NCBI RefSeq assembly: GCF_041860085.1
Contig: NZ_CP124747.1
Location: 1,984,001-2,048,000, forward strand
Source of the DNA: Schlesneria sp. DSM 10557
GTDB lineage: Bacteria > Planctomycetota > Planctomycetia > Planctomycetales > Planctomycetaceae
Direction: 5' to 3'
DNA: 64,000 nucleotides
Part shown: positions 1 to 8,488 of the stretch, piece after piece
How positions within the stretch are numbered: position 1 is the stretch's first letter
Layout of the letters: each line of letters starts with the position of its first letter
Notes under the pieces: model-generated
Databases searched by the model: none
Seen by the model: the letters and a program-made list of their open reading frames with translations, nothing else
Told to the model about the DNA's origin: nothing
Position numbers and translations under genes: made by a program

Positions 1-158
1 ACGTGGCCGGCCACGTTCAGCAGAAACTTCTGGCGTAGCTGTGCCGTCGCCCCAGTCACTTCGCCAGTGACTTGCAAGGCCGCTTCCACGGGGGTCTGCT
101 TGATTTCGAGGGCCGGTTGTTCCAGAATCGTCGGACATCCAGTGCAACTGGCGAGCGA
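1..158 (-). pseudogene. Possible lipoprotein gene fragment (C-terminus beyond left edge)
   Basis: On the minus strand an open frame runs from 158 to the window edge. It reads SLASCTGCPTIL and then about 40 residues of ordinary composition. The LASC segment resembles a lipobox, and the residues just upstream in the same frame (IVVWGFV) resemble the hydrophobic core of a signal peptide, but a TAG codon at 159-161 separates the two and I see no start codon below it. It could be a broken lipoprotein gene, a frameshifted one, or chance. No function can be assigned. Confidence 0.25.
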
Positions 159-196
159 CTAGACGAAACCCCAAACGACAATGGAGCGATGGTCTA

Positions 197-874
197 ATGT
201 CGATTGAACGAGCTGAAAAGCTGAAAGAACTTTTGACAGACAAGTTCGTCGTTGTGGATGCAAGTGTTCCGGAGCTGCGACGGTTCGAAAACTGGACCGG
301 CAAAGTACGCACCGTGAACATGAACTGTCGGGCTCTCGTCGAATTCGATGGACCAGTGGACATCGGCTGGTATGACATCGATCCCGACTACTTGAAAGTC
401 GTTGACGCTCCCGTCAAGAAAGCCCCCCCCGCAGCGAAGACTGCGCCCGCGGCCAAGCCCCCCGTAGCAGCAGGAGCCCCCTCCGCAGCACCCAAACCTG
501 CCGCCGCTGGCAAAAGCCCTCTCGACGCAATCCGAGCTCAGCAAAGCGCCAAGGCTGCTGCCGCATCTTCGGCTGCCCCGACTGCCGCCCCCGGCAAACC
601 GTCTCCATTGGACATGATCCGCAAGCAGCAGGCTGCAAAAGCGGCTGCGGCGGCCGCTGCTCCGGCCGAATCGGTCGCCACGCCAGCACCGACTGCCGCA
701 GCGCCAGAGGCTGCTGTCGCAGAACCAGTGCCTGCCGAACCAGTCGTCACGGAAGCAGCGTCTGCTCCTGCTCCTGCAGCCCCCGCCGCCGTTCCGACAA
801 CGGGTCCCGATGGTCGTCCGCTCTCAAAACTTGAGATCATCCGGATGCAGCAGGCCGCGAAAAAAGGGGGATGA
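197..874 (+). CDS. SH3-like domain protein with Ala/Pro-rich tail and three repeated helical motifs
   Basis: 225 residues. Residues 1-70 look like a small folded domain with alternating beta-like segments (VRTVNMNCRALVEFDG, IGWYDIDPDYLKVVD) that could be an SH3-like barrel. The rest is low-complexity Ala/Pro sequence interrupted by three copies of one motif: SPLDAIRAQQSAKA (107-120), SPLDMIRKQQAAKA (136-149) and SKLEIIRMQQAAKK (210-223). There is no signal peptide or membrane segment, so it is probably cytoplasmic. The architecture, a folded head plus flexible tail with repeated short helices, suggests a multivalent adaptor; this is inference and I do not recognise a named family. It lies 190 bp upstream of hemL on the same strand. 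Confidence 0.8.
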   Translation: MSIERAEKLKELLTDKFVVVDASVPELRRFENWTGKVRTVNMNCRALVEFDGPVDIGWYDIDPDYLKVVDAPVKKAPPAAKTAPAAKPPVAAGAPSAAPKPAAAGKSPLDAIRAQQSAKAAAASSAAPTAAPGKPSPLDMIRKQQAAKAAAAAAAPAESVATPAPTAAAPEAAVAEPVPAEPVVTEAASAPAPAAPAAVPTTGPDGRPLSKLEIIRMQQAAKKGG

Positions 875-1064
875 CCGTTCTCCCACCGGGGACGGCTCCA
901 GGAAAATCCTCACACCCCGTCCGAGGCTCACGCCGAGCTTTCGCATCGGGTTGCTGCGCCGCTATAACGGCGTCAGGCCCGTTTCCTCCATGGTTTTTGT
1001 CGTGTGGCCTCATCCAGACGAACAAAGGCCTGCTTCCTCACGTTTTCCGCCATAGACAGAACAC

Positions 1065-2357
1065 ATGACCTTCACACAGCAGAAGAGCCAGCAACACTTT
1101 AACCGTGCCCAGAAATCGATCCCCGGTGGGGTGAACAGTCCCGCTCGCGCTTTCGGTGGAGTTGGCGGAACCCCGGTCGTGATGGACCGTGCCGAGGGAG
1201 CCTACCTGTTTGATATCGATGGCAACCGGTACGTTGATTACATCGGTTCATGGGGGCCGCACATCCTGGGACACCGTCACCCGGCCGTCATCGCCGCGAT
1301 CCACAAAGCGCTCGAAAAGGGGACCAGCTTTGGTGCTCCGTGCGAACTGGAAACAGAACTGGCGGAACTGGTCATTGAGGCTGTTCCATCGATTGAACGA
1401 GTGCGAATGGTGAATTCCGGGACCGAAGCGACGATGAGCGCCATTCGCGTCGCCCGTGGATTCACCGGCCGGAATGTCCTCATCAAATTTGCCGGTTGCT
1501 ACCACGGACATGTCGACAGCCTGCTCGTCAAAGCGGGCAGCGGGGCACTCACACTCGGGACACCCTCCAGCCCGGGGGTCCCCGCCGGCTGCACTGCTGA
1601 CACGATCGTGCTCGAATACAACGATCCACAGCAGCTCGAGTCCGCCTTCGCAGCGCGCGGATCAGAAATTGCCGCCGTCATTCTGGAACCCGTCGTGGGA
1701 AATATGGGCGTGGTCATCCCGACGACCGAGTTCCTTCAGGCACTGCAGAGCCTGTGTCAAAAGCACGGTTCGCTGCTGATCTTCGACGAGGTCATGACCG
1801 GCTTCCGCGTAAGTTACGGGGGTGCGCAGAGCCTGTGGGGAATCCGGCCCGACCTGACCACACTCGGAAAGATCATCGGTGGCGGTCTTCCTGTCGGGGC
1901 CTACGGTGGCCGAGCTGACGTGATGAACTCCGTTTCACCCGTGGGGCCGGTCTATCAGGCAGGGACACTTTCGGGGAACCCTGTGGCCATGGCCAGTGGG
2001 ATCGCAACGCTCACCCAGCTCAAAATCAACAACCCTTATCCGAAGCTGGATCAATTGACGTCGACACTCGTCGCAGGGCTTGCCGAGCGTGCGACCGCCG
2101 CCCGCATCCCTCATACGATTCCGCGCGTCGGCAGCATGTTCACGTTCTACTTCAATCCTGCTGCGGTGACGAATCTGCAAGTCGCTTCACAGAGCGATAC
2201 AAAGGCGTACTCACGGTACTTCCACGCCATGCTCGAACGGGGCATCTACCTGGCATGCAGCCAGTTCGAAGCGAATTTTGTTTCCGCCGCACATTCCGAA
2301 GCCGACATTCAGGCCACACTGGACGCTGCCGAGCAGGCATTCGGACTGGTGAGCTAA
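1065..2357 (+). CDS. hemL: Glutamate-1-semialdehyde 2,1-aminomutase
   Basis: 430 residues, the usual length. This PLP enzyme converts glutamate-1-semialdehyde to 5-aminolevulinate in the C5 route of tetrapyrrole synthesis. Diagnostic stretches are [15 protein letters not shown] (21-35), the phosphate-binding [11 protein letters not shown] (118-128), CYHGHVD (145-151), FDEVMTGFR (240-248) and the PLP lysine K269 in TLGKIIGGG. It starts at an ATG and ends 18 bp before the gamma-glutamyltranspeptidase gene, so the two may be co-transcribed although their pathways are unrelated. The call is secure. Confidence 0.97.
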   Translation: MTFTQQKSQQHFNRAQKSIPGGVNSPARAFGGVGGTPVVMDRAEGAYLFDIDGNRYVDYIGSWGPHILGHRHPAVIAAIHKALEKGTSFGAPCELETELAELVIEAVPSIERVRMVNSGTEATMSAIRVARGFTGRNVLIKFAGCYHGHVDSLLVKAGSGALTLGTPSSPGVPAGCTADTIVLEYNDPQQLESAFAARGSEIAAVILEPVVGNMGVVIPTTEFLQALQSLCQKHGSLLIFDEVMTGFRVSYGGAQSLWGIRPDLTTLGKIIGGGLPVGAYGGRADVMNSVSPVGPVYQAGTLSGNPVAMASGIATLTQLKINNPYPKLDQLTSTLVAGLAERATAARIPHTIPRVGSMFTFYFNPAAVTNLQVASQSDTKAYSRYFHAMLERGIYLACSQFEANFVSAAHSEADIQATLDAAEQAFGLVS

Positions 2358-2375
2358 ACCCGGGAAGGTCCAACC

Positions 2376-4112
2376 TTGCGACAGTTCATCATGCACCCCG
2401 CTCGTTCGATCCCTTCCGTCTTTTCGGTCGGGATAGTGTTGTGGACGATCGCTGCCGGGATCGCTGGACGGGCGAGTTGGGCAGATGAACTGAAGGAAGG
2501 CAAAGACAGCCAGTCCCGTCTCGGTATCGTCGTTTCTGTTTCCCAACCGGCCTCCGTGATCGGTCGCGAAGTTCTCGATGCCGGGGGAAACGCTGTCGAT
2601 GCAGCGGTGGCAACCGCTTTTGCACTGGCTGTCACGTGGCCTGAAGCGGGGAACATCGGCGGGGGAGGCTTCATGCTGATCCATTCCCCCGGTCAAGCTC
2701 AGCCGATCATGATCGACTATCGCGAGAAAGCTCCCGCTCTCGCGACAGTCGATATGTTCGCAAATGGACGGACATCCCCCCATTTACTTGTCGGGGTCCC
2801 AGGAACAGTGCGGGGATTACAACTCGCTCACAACCGATTCGGCAGGCTTGCCTGGGAGCAACTCGCGCTGCCCGCCGCGCGGCTGGCGCGAGAGGGCTTC
2901 GAAATCAACGACGAACTGGCCAAGTCCCTGAACGAGGTCATCGAAACGTCCCGCGGCAACGCCGAGTTGCTTCGCGTACTGGGCAAGGACAACGGACGAC
3001 AAACCTGGACGGCCGGGGACAGACTCATCCAGAATGATCTGGCAGCGACGTTGACGTCCATCGCGACAGAGGGTGCAGATGCCTTCTACACCGGACCGCT
3101 GGTGGACTCGCTGGAAGCGGAAATGGAGCGCGGGGGTGGACTCATTCGCCGATCCGATCTCGCTGCTTACGAACCCGAGGTGCGAGCTCCCGTGCATGGC
3201 ACCTTCCGCGGCTACGAGATCTTCGCTGCGGCCCCACCCAGTTCCGGGGGTATCGCCCTGATCCAGATGCTCAATATGGTCGAAACTTTTAACCTGCGTC
3301 AGGAAGGCCGCTGGTCACCGCTGACTCTGCATCTGATGATCGAAAGTATGCGGCGAGCCTATCTCGACCGTGCAAAGTTTCTCGGTGACCCTGACTTTGT
3401 CGACATACCGCAGCACCTGACGTCCCGGCGGTACGCTGCCGAACTGGCACAGACCATCTCGCCCACGACGGCCACCTCCTCCGCTGAACTCGGTGCCGAC
3501 ATTCTGACGCCGGATGAAGGACCGAACACAACCCACTTCAGTGTGATCGACCGCGATGGGATGGCTGTCTCCAACACGTACACCCTGGAAAACAGCTTTG
3601 GCTCGCGGATTGTGGTTCAGGGGGCCGGATATCTGTTGAACGACGAAATGGGTGACTTCAATCCCCGCCCGGGTGTGACAGACTCCAGGGGATTAATCGG
3701 AACGAAGCCCAACCTCGTGGCGCCGGGCAAACGGATGCTCAGTTCGATGACTCCCGTGATTGTGACTCGTAATCAGCGAGCAGTGCTGGTGACCGGCAGT
3801 CCTGGCGGTCGCACCATCATCAACACCGTCTTCTGCGTCGTGCTGAATCTGCTCGAATTTGAGATGCCGATCCGCGATGCCGTCGATGCTCCCCGCCTGC
3901 ATCATGCGTGGATGCCGGATACGGTGACTCTCGAAACGGGACTCCATCGCGACCACCCCGACGCAGTGGCGGGCCTGCGAGAGATGGGCCATCAGATTGT
4001 CCCTCGCGGTTCCCGTCAGGGAGACGCCCACTCCATCTCCATCTCGGAAAGCGACGGAATGCGGTGGGGTGCCGCTGATCAACGTCGTCGCGGCTGGGCC
4101 TCGGGCCAGTAG
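2376..4112 (+). CDS. ggt: Gamma-glutamyltranspeptidase precursor
   Basis: 578 residues from a TTG at 2376 (GGAAGG lies 7 bases upstream) or 573 from an ATG at 2391. Either start is followed by an N-terminal hydrophobic export signal (SVFSVGIVLWTIAAGIAG). Family members hydrolyse or transfer the gamma-glutamyl group of glutathione outside the cytoplasm after autocatalytic cleavage. The cleavage/nucleophile site is visible as NTTHFSV with the catalytic Thr at about 385; the serine pair (MLSSMTPVIV) and the glycine loop (GSPGGRTIINTV) that bind substrate are also present. Early landmarks include DAGGNAVDAAVA and GGGGFM. The length fits the family and no defect is seen. Confidence 0.95.
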   Translation: MRQFIMHPARSIPSVFSVGIVLWTIAAGIAGRASWADELKEGKDSQSRLGIVVSVSQPASVIGREVLDAGGNAVDAAVATAFALAVTWPEAGNIGGGGFMLIHSPGQAQPIMIDYREKAPALATVDMFANGRTSPHLLVGVPGTVRGLQLAHNRFGRLAWEQLALPAARLAREGFEINDELAKSLNEVIETSRGNAELLRVLGKDNGRQTWTAGDRLIQNDLAATLTSIATEGADAFYTGPLVDSLEAEMERGGGLIRRSDLAAYEPEVRAPVHGTFRGYEIFAAAPPSSGGIALIQMLNMVETFNLRQEGRWSPLTLHLMIESMRRAYLDRAKFLGDPDFVDIPQHLTSRRYAAELAQTISPTTATSSAELGADILTPDEGPNTTHFSVIDRDGMAVSNTYTLENSFGSRIVVQGAGYLLNDEMGDFNPRPGVTDSRGLIGTKPNLVAPGKRMLSSMTPVIVTRNQRAVLVTGSPGGRTIINTVFCVVLNLLEFEMPIRDAVDAPRLHHAWMPDTVTLETGLHRDHPDAVAGLREMGHQIVPRGSRQGDAHSISISESDGMRWGAADQRRRGWASGQ

Positions 4113-4412
4113 TTTTCTCATCCAGTCTGGCTGATGACGTGGAAGCAAATACTCGCGGACGAAGGCCGTTCGGCAGTGGCTGATCATTGCCCGCGACCCC
4201 TTTGTCAGAGATGGATACTCCCGGTCACAGGTCAGCCCCAGGAATCGAGCATTCTTGCGGGCCTTCTTCTGAAATTTCGAACGTGGTGAAATGGCATCGT
4301 TCGTTCTTACAGTGCCATTGCGTTACACTCCCGCTTCAACTGCGGAACTCACTCACGAGTTCGTAACCTTCGTTCGTCGATAAACCTCTCCTATTGGAGC
4401 CCGACACCGCTC
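4113..4412. other. Intergenic region without recognisable features
   Basis: About 300 bp between ggt and the methyltransferase gene. I found no open frame with plausible composition, no strong hairpin and no T-run. It presumably holds the promoter of the methyltransferase gene, but I could not pick one out. Confidence 0.4.
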
Positions 4413-5192
4413 ATGGAAACGATCGCCGGTCATCTGTACGACTACCCAAAGTACTACGACTTGATCTTTGGCTCAGATTGGGCAGCAGAATACAAGTTTC
4501 TCAAGCAATGCTTCGCCAAGTATGCCAAGCGGCCGGTGAAACGACTGTTCGAACCGGCATGCGGAACAGGCCGGCTGGTCGTTCAGTTTGCTAAAGAGGG
4601 CTACGAAATTTCGGGCAATGACCTGAATGAAAAGGCCATCGCTTACTGCAACGCGCGGTTGAAACGGGCTGGCTATCCCGAGTCGACCTTCGTCGGAGAT
4701 ATGGCGGACTTCAAACTGAAGAAAAAAGTCGATGCCGCCTTCAACATGATTAACACCTTTCGGCATCTTCCGACGGAAGAGGCGGCTCAAGCCCATTTTC
4801 ACTGCGTGGCCGATGCACTGAATAAAGGGGGGCTGTATATCCTGGGGCTGCATTTGACCCCGAAGACTCCCGCCAAGTGCACATCCGAGTCATGGTCGTC
4901 GTCACGCGGAAATCTGTCCGTTGTCTCGAATCTCTGGACAATCGAGACCAATCTCAAAAAACGTCAGGAACGAATCGGCGTGACCTACGACGTCTATACT
5001 CCGACAAAGCAGTTCCGCATCACTGACGAAACAATCTTTCGCACCTACACTGCTGAGCAGATGTTTTCGTTGTTCGAATCGGAACCGCGGCTGCGGGTGC
5101 TGGAAATGTTCGACTTCCGCTATGACCTGGACTGGCCGATCGACATTACGAACGACACCGAAGACATCGTCTATGTTATGCAGCGAGTGTGA
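4413..5192 (+). CDS. Class I SAM-dependent methyltransferase
   Basis: 259 residues. The Rossmann-fold SAM site is clear: motif I FEPACGTGRLVVQFA (46-60), the acidic residue closing strand 2 in GND (D70), and GDMADF (95-100). An N-terminal YDYPKYYDLIFGSDW stretch is typical of small-molecule methyltransferases of this fold. The C-terminal 110 residues form a beta-rich extension (TYDVYTPTKQFRITDETIFRTYT) that also occurs in related methyltransferases and probably shapes the acceptor site. The substrate cannot be told from the sequence. The next gene starts about 90 bp downstream on the same strand. Confidence 0.85.
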   Translation: METIAGHLYDYPKYYDLIFGSDWAAEYKFLKQCFAKYAKRPVKRLFEPACGTGRLVVQFAKEGYEISGNDLNEKAIAYCNARLKRAGYPESTFVGDMADFKLKKKVDAAFNMINTFRHLPTEEAAQAHFHCVADALNKGGLYILGLHLTPKTPAKCTSESWSSSRGNLSVVSNLWTIETNLKKRQERIGVTYDVYTPTKQFRITDETIFRTYTAEQMFSLFESEPRLRVLEMFDFRYDLDWPIDITNDTEDIVYVMQRV

Positions 5193-5282
5193 AACAGGTC
5201 GGATTGGTACGTTCTGTGCAACAGAGCCTTGCCGACAGGTACGATCCGCCGCCATGTTACTTGATGGAAAGTGCCCTGCTCG

Positions 5283-6626
5283 ATGTTCCTGTTTGCATTT
5301 CGAAATCTGATCAGCCGTCCTGTTCGCTCGCTCTTGGCACTGCTCGGCCTGACCGTGGCCATCGCCGGGATGGTCGGGCTGTTTTCCATCGCCACCGGCA
5401 TCGACGACCTTGTCGGAAAAACCTTCAGCCGTATTCCCGGCCTGGCGGCGATGCAGCCAGGAGCGCCCATCCCATTATTCTCACGGTTGCCGATCGGCTG
5501 GGTTGCGGAGATCGCCGAAGTGAAGGGGGTTCGCAAAGCCCGTCCGGAAGTCTGGGCTCGTGCCCAGCTTGTCGAAGGGAAACCCACGTTCAGTCCCCCT
5601 CGGTTCCTGTTTGGCACTGATATCAAGACGACTTTGGAGTTGAAAGAGGCCATCTACCGCGACGACATCGTCGCGGGACGATTCCTGACGACAGACGACA
5701 TCGGCACGTTTAACTGCGTGATCAGTCGCCCCATCGCTGAAGCATTTAAGAAGACAATTGGCGACCGTCTGCACGTGGATGGTTATGACCTGACCGTAGT
5801 CGGCATCTATCAGTGTGGATCACTACTGCTTGATATTGCGATTGTCCTTGACGGAAACTCCGTCAGAAAGATCGGCAAGTTTGACGACTCGCTGGTCTCT
5901 TCAGTTTATATCGAACCGGACGACAGCGTATCGAAAGAACAGCTGATTGAAGAGATCCGCCAGAAGTTTCAGGGTCGTCGTGCCAGCGACTGGCGAACGA
6001 ACGCTCTCGTCGAATTTCCGCAGGCAGGACTGGCCGGGCTGCTGAACGCCCTCGCCCAGTTGCTGGAAGCGGCCGCCAGCCGGCTGCAAGGGAACAGTTT
6101 TTCTGCCCCGGGGAATTCCCTGTTAACGGCCCCATCCGCAGAGACCCCATCTGACCAACAGGCGAGTGATGAAGATGGCATCGAAGTCCGTTCCGCTCAG
6201 GACTGGGGTGACAAGATTGCAGATTTGAGTTCTGACCTCGACATCTTTCTCTATCTGATGACGGGGATCGGGATCATCATCGCGTTACTCAGCATCCTGA
6301 ATACGATGCTGATGAGTGTCGCGGAACGATTAATTGAATTCGGGGTCCTGAAAGCAAACGGCTGGTCAGCGTGGGACGTGATGCGACTGGTCACCTGGGA
6401 AAGTGCCTTACTGGGACTGAGCGGCGGGATTCTCGGCTGTCTGGCGGGATGGATTGCCGTTCAGATATTAAACACCATTTATTCCACGAGACTCTATCTG
6501 TATGCCAGCCCGGGTCTGCTGCTGTTCAGCCTGGGATTCAGTACCTTCCTGGGCATGATCGGCGGCCTCTACCCCGCTCTCTGGGCCCTGCGAATGTCCC
6601 CCATGGAAGCCATTCGCAGGGGATGA
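5283..6626 (+). CDS. FtsX/MacB-type ABC transporter permease
   Basis: 447 residues from the ATG at 5283; an in-frame GTG at 5271 is also possible, but GGAAA at 5266-5270 is better spaced for the ATG. It has the MacB/LolCE layout: one N-terminal membrane helix (about 15-40), a large extracytoplasmic MacB_PCD domain (about 50-330), then three C-terminal helices of the FtsX domain starting with LYLMTGIGIIIALLSILNT. The signature ending TFLGMIGGLYPALWALRMSPMEAIR is the classic FtsX C-terminus. Such permeases work with a LolD/MacB-like ATPase in lipoprotein or peptide export or cell-envelope signalling. No ATPase gene is next to it. Confidence 0.88.
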   Translation: MFLFAFRNLISRPVRSLLALLGLTVAIAGMVGLFSIATGIDDLVGKTFSRIPGLAAMQPGAPIPLFSRLPIGWVAEIAEVKGVRKARPEVWARAQLVEGKPTFSPPRFLFGTDIKTTLELKEAIYRDDIVAGRFLTTDDIGTFNCVISRPIAEAFKKTIGDRLHVDGYDLTVVGIYQCGSLLLDIAIVLDGNSVRKIGKFDDSLVSSVYIEPDDSVSKEQLIEEIRQKFQGRRASDWRTNALVEFPQAGLAGLLNALAQLLEAAASRLQGNSFSAPGNSLLTAPSAETPSDQQASDEDGIEVRSAQDWGDKIADLSSDLDIFLYLMTGIGIIIALLSILNTMLMSVAERLIEFGVLKANGWSAWDVMRLVTWESALLGLSGGILGCLAGWIAVQILNTIYSTRLYLYASPGLLLFSLGFSTFLGMIGGLYPALWALRMSPMEAIRRG

Positions 6627-6749
6627 GGGCTCATTGGTGAGGCCATCATTCCCCAAGACGGATCGAGGGGTGGCCTCATTCGGTGCCCCGCCAACGTCCC
6701 ATCGGGCGATCTGAAAATTTCTCATTACCCGTTACAAGTAAGGACAATC

Positions 6750-7301
6750 GTGTCACAATCGATTTCTGAAGTCATTCGTGGCCGCCGCACGATCGGAGCT
6801 TTCCTGCCGGAGCTTCCCGACGCCTCGCTGATTGAGGCTGCCCTCGAAGTTGCTCGCTGGGCCCCTAACCATAAAAAGACCGAGCCGTGGCGAGTCTACT
6901 GGCTGGGCCCCAAAACGGCCTCTGCGATCACCGAACTGAACGCGCGGCTGATCGAGAAGAAAAAAGGCCCAGCCGAAGCGGAAGCCAAACGACAGTCATG
7001 GTCGTCCATACCCGGCTGGCTCGCTGTCACCTGTACCCCATCCGGAGATGCATTTCGCGAGGGCGAAGACTATGCGGCGTGCTGCTGTTTCATTCAGAAC
7101 CTGATGCTTGCATTGTGGGCGGAAGGAATCGGCAGCAAATGGGCGACGGGCGATGTCACTCGCGAACCCGAATTTGATCAGTTGCTCGGGATCGATACCG
7201 CCACCGAACGTGTCGCCGGCTTGATCTGGTACGGGTATCCGGCGGTAGTTCCTGCTCAGACCCGTCAACCGGTCTCCGCGTTTCTGCGACGACTGGACTG
7301 A
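6750..7301 (+). CDS. Nitroreductase family protein
   Basis: 183 residues from a GTG start preceded by AAGTAAGGA. The family consists of FMN-dependent NAD(P)H oxidoreductases acting on nitroaromatics, quinones or enones. FMN-binding landmarks are RRTIGAF near the N-terminus, ARWAPNHKKTEPWRVYWL, and the C-terminal GLIWYGYP. The central DYAACCCFIQNLMLALWAEGIGSKWATG is the helix and loop typical of the YdjA/nitroreductase fold. The physiological substrate is unknown. It converges with the amidohydrolase gene on the other strand. Confidence 0.88.
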   Translation: MSQSISEVIRGRRTIGAFLPELPDASLIEAALEVARWAPNHKKTEPWRVYWLGPKTASAITELNARLIEKKKGPAEAEAKRQSWSSIPGWLAVTCTPSGDAFREGEDYAACCCFIQNLMLALWAEGIGSKWATGDVTREPEFDQLLGIDTATERVAGLIWYGYPAVVPAQTRQPVSAFLRRLD

Positions 7302-7391
7302 GTGAGGCTTGGATTCATTCGTGACGGAACGTGAGTCTTCCGTTCACGCCACGAACGCGTGGATAGTCGGCTGCTGCTCGACCGGCAGGGC

Positions 7392-8372
7392 TCAGGCTTC
7401 TTCCAGTTTCAGCAGTTTGATGGCATTGCCCCGGTAGATCTTGTACTGAACGTCCTCGGGAAGATTGAGCGAATCGAGCAACTCAAATTGCGGAATCTTC
7501 TGGTTGGGCATCAGGACATCGGTTCCGAACAGCAACTGGTCTGCATGTCGAATGATGAACTCACGACCGAACGTCAGGTCGCGGGCAATCGCTTTCTCAC
7601 CACCCGGTTCCGACAAATCTCCGTACAGGTTCGGATACTTCTTCATCAGTCGATCGAGCGCTCCATCTGGTGCGACCGGTAGAGGAATATCCGGATAGCG
7701 GCCGAAGTCCTCAATCGTCGCATCCCCTGAAATGGATGCCCAGAAACCTGCCGCATGTCCGATGAGTGGCAGTTGGGGAAACGCCTTGAGAACCGCTTCC
7801 AGACGGGGAAGACCAGGCGTATCGGGGTTACGAATATCGTCAAGATGAAACAGAATGGGGAAGCCGACGGTGTCGCAGGCCTCGTAGAGGTACATCTGCT
7901 GAGGTGCATCGAATGGCAACCCCGTCTTGTGCTCGCCCAGTCCTCGACAGCCGGCATCCTGATAACGCTTCAGGAGATCGACAATTCCTTTCACACCTGC
8001 GACATGACCTTGCCTCTGGCCCGGTGCGGTCGCCGCACGTGGGTCAACGACACAGAACGGAATGATCCGTTCAGGGAAGTCATGATAGGCTTTCAGTGCG
8101 GTGCTCACAGGTTGAGGAATCGGCGCGGATTCCGGTGAGACCAAGGGCAGGACGCAGGCCCGTTCCACCTGATGCTGGTCCATAAACCGCACCAATAGCT
8201 CGGCAGTCAGCTCTTGACTGTGGAAGAACGCACCCAGGTGGGTGTGGATATCGATGTACTTGATCTTCCGATCGGGCAGGGGTTCCGCCGCGGCCACCGC
8301 ATCAATCAGGCCTTGCCCCGCAAGACCCGCTGCTACCGCAGTCTTCAGAAACGATCGCCGCGACTGCTTCAT
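7392..8372 (-). CDS. Tat-exported amidohydrolase (Amidohydro_2 family)
   Basis: 326 residues. The N-terminus carries a twin-arginine signal (QSRRSFLKTAVAAGLAG) ending near AAAEP, so the enzyme is probably folded in the cytoplasm and exported. The mature part is a metal-dependent TIM-barrel hydrolase: DIHTHLG (41-47) supplies the first metal ligands, then FHLDDIRNP, IGHAAGFWA, GDLSEPGG and the late Asp in FGTDVLMP. Related members include decarboxylases and lactonases, so the reaction is undetermined. It lies downstream of tex on the same strand, 116 bp away. Confidence 0.87.
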   Translation of the reverse strand: MKQSRRSFLKTAVAAGLAGQGLIDAVAAAEPLPDRKIKYIDIHTHLGAFFHSQELTAELLVRFMDQHQVERACVLPLVSPESAPIPQPVSTALKAYHDFPERIIPFCVVDPRAATAPGQRQGHVAGVKGIVDLLKRYQDAGCRGLGEHKTGLPFDAPQQMYLYEACDTVGFPILFHLDDIRNPDTPGLPRLEAVLKAFPQLPLIGHAAGFWASISGDATIEDFGRYPDIPLPVAPDGALDRLMKKYPNLYGDLSEPGGEKAIARDLTFGREFIIRHADQLLFGTDVLMPNQKIPQFELLDSLNLPEDVQYKIYRGNAIKLLKLEEA

Positions 8373-8444
8373 GGAAGATCCCGCATCAAGAGAACGTTAT
8401 CTCACATCGCCAGCCGGAAAATTCCCCTGGCGTCTTCTGATCCC

Positions 8445-8461
8445 ATCATGTCGAACATGAT
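8445..8461. promoter_or_regulatory. Interrupted palindrome upstream of the amidohydrolase
   Basis: ATCATGT-CGA-ACATGAT is a perfect 7+7 palindrome with a 3-base centre, 73 bp upstream of the amidohydrolase start and within 45 bp of the tex stop. Its size and symmetry fit a dimeric repressor operator. No regulator gene is adjacent. Confidence 0.3.
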
Positions 8462-8488
8462 CCCTGTGAGTGCCCGGACGCAGGGATA

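Noticed and set aside
837-1068. Several 60-80 codon frames between the first protein gene and hemL
   Set aside because: They overlap each other in different frames, with Arg/Ser/Pro-rich translations typical of non-coding GC-rich DNA.
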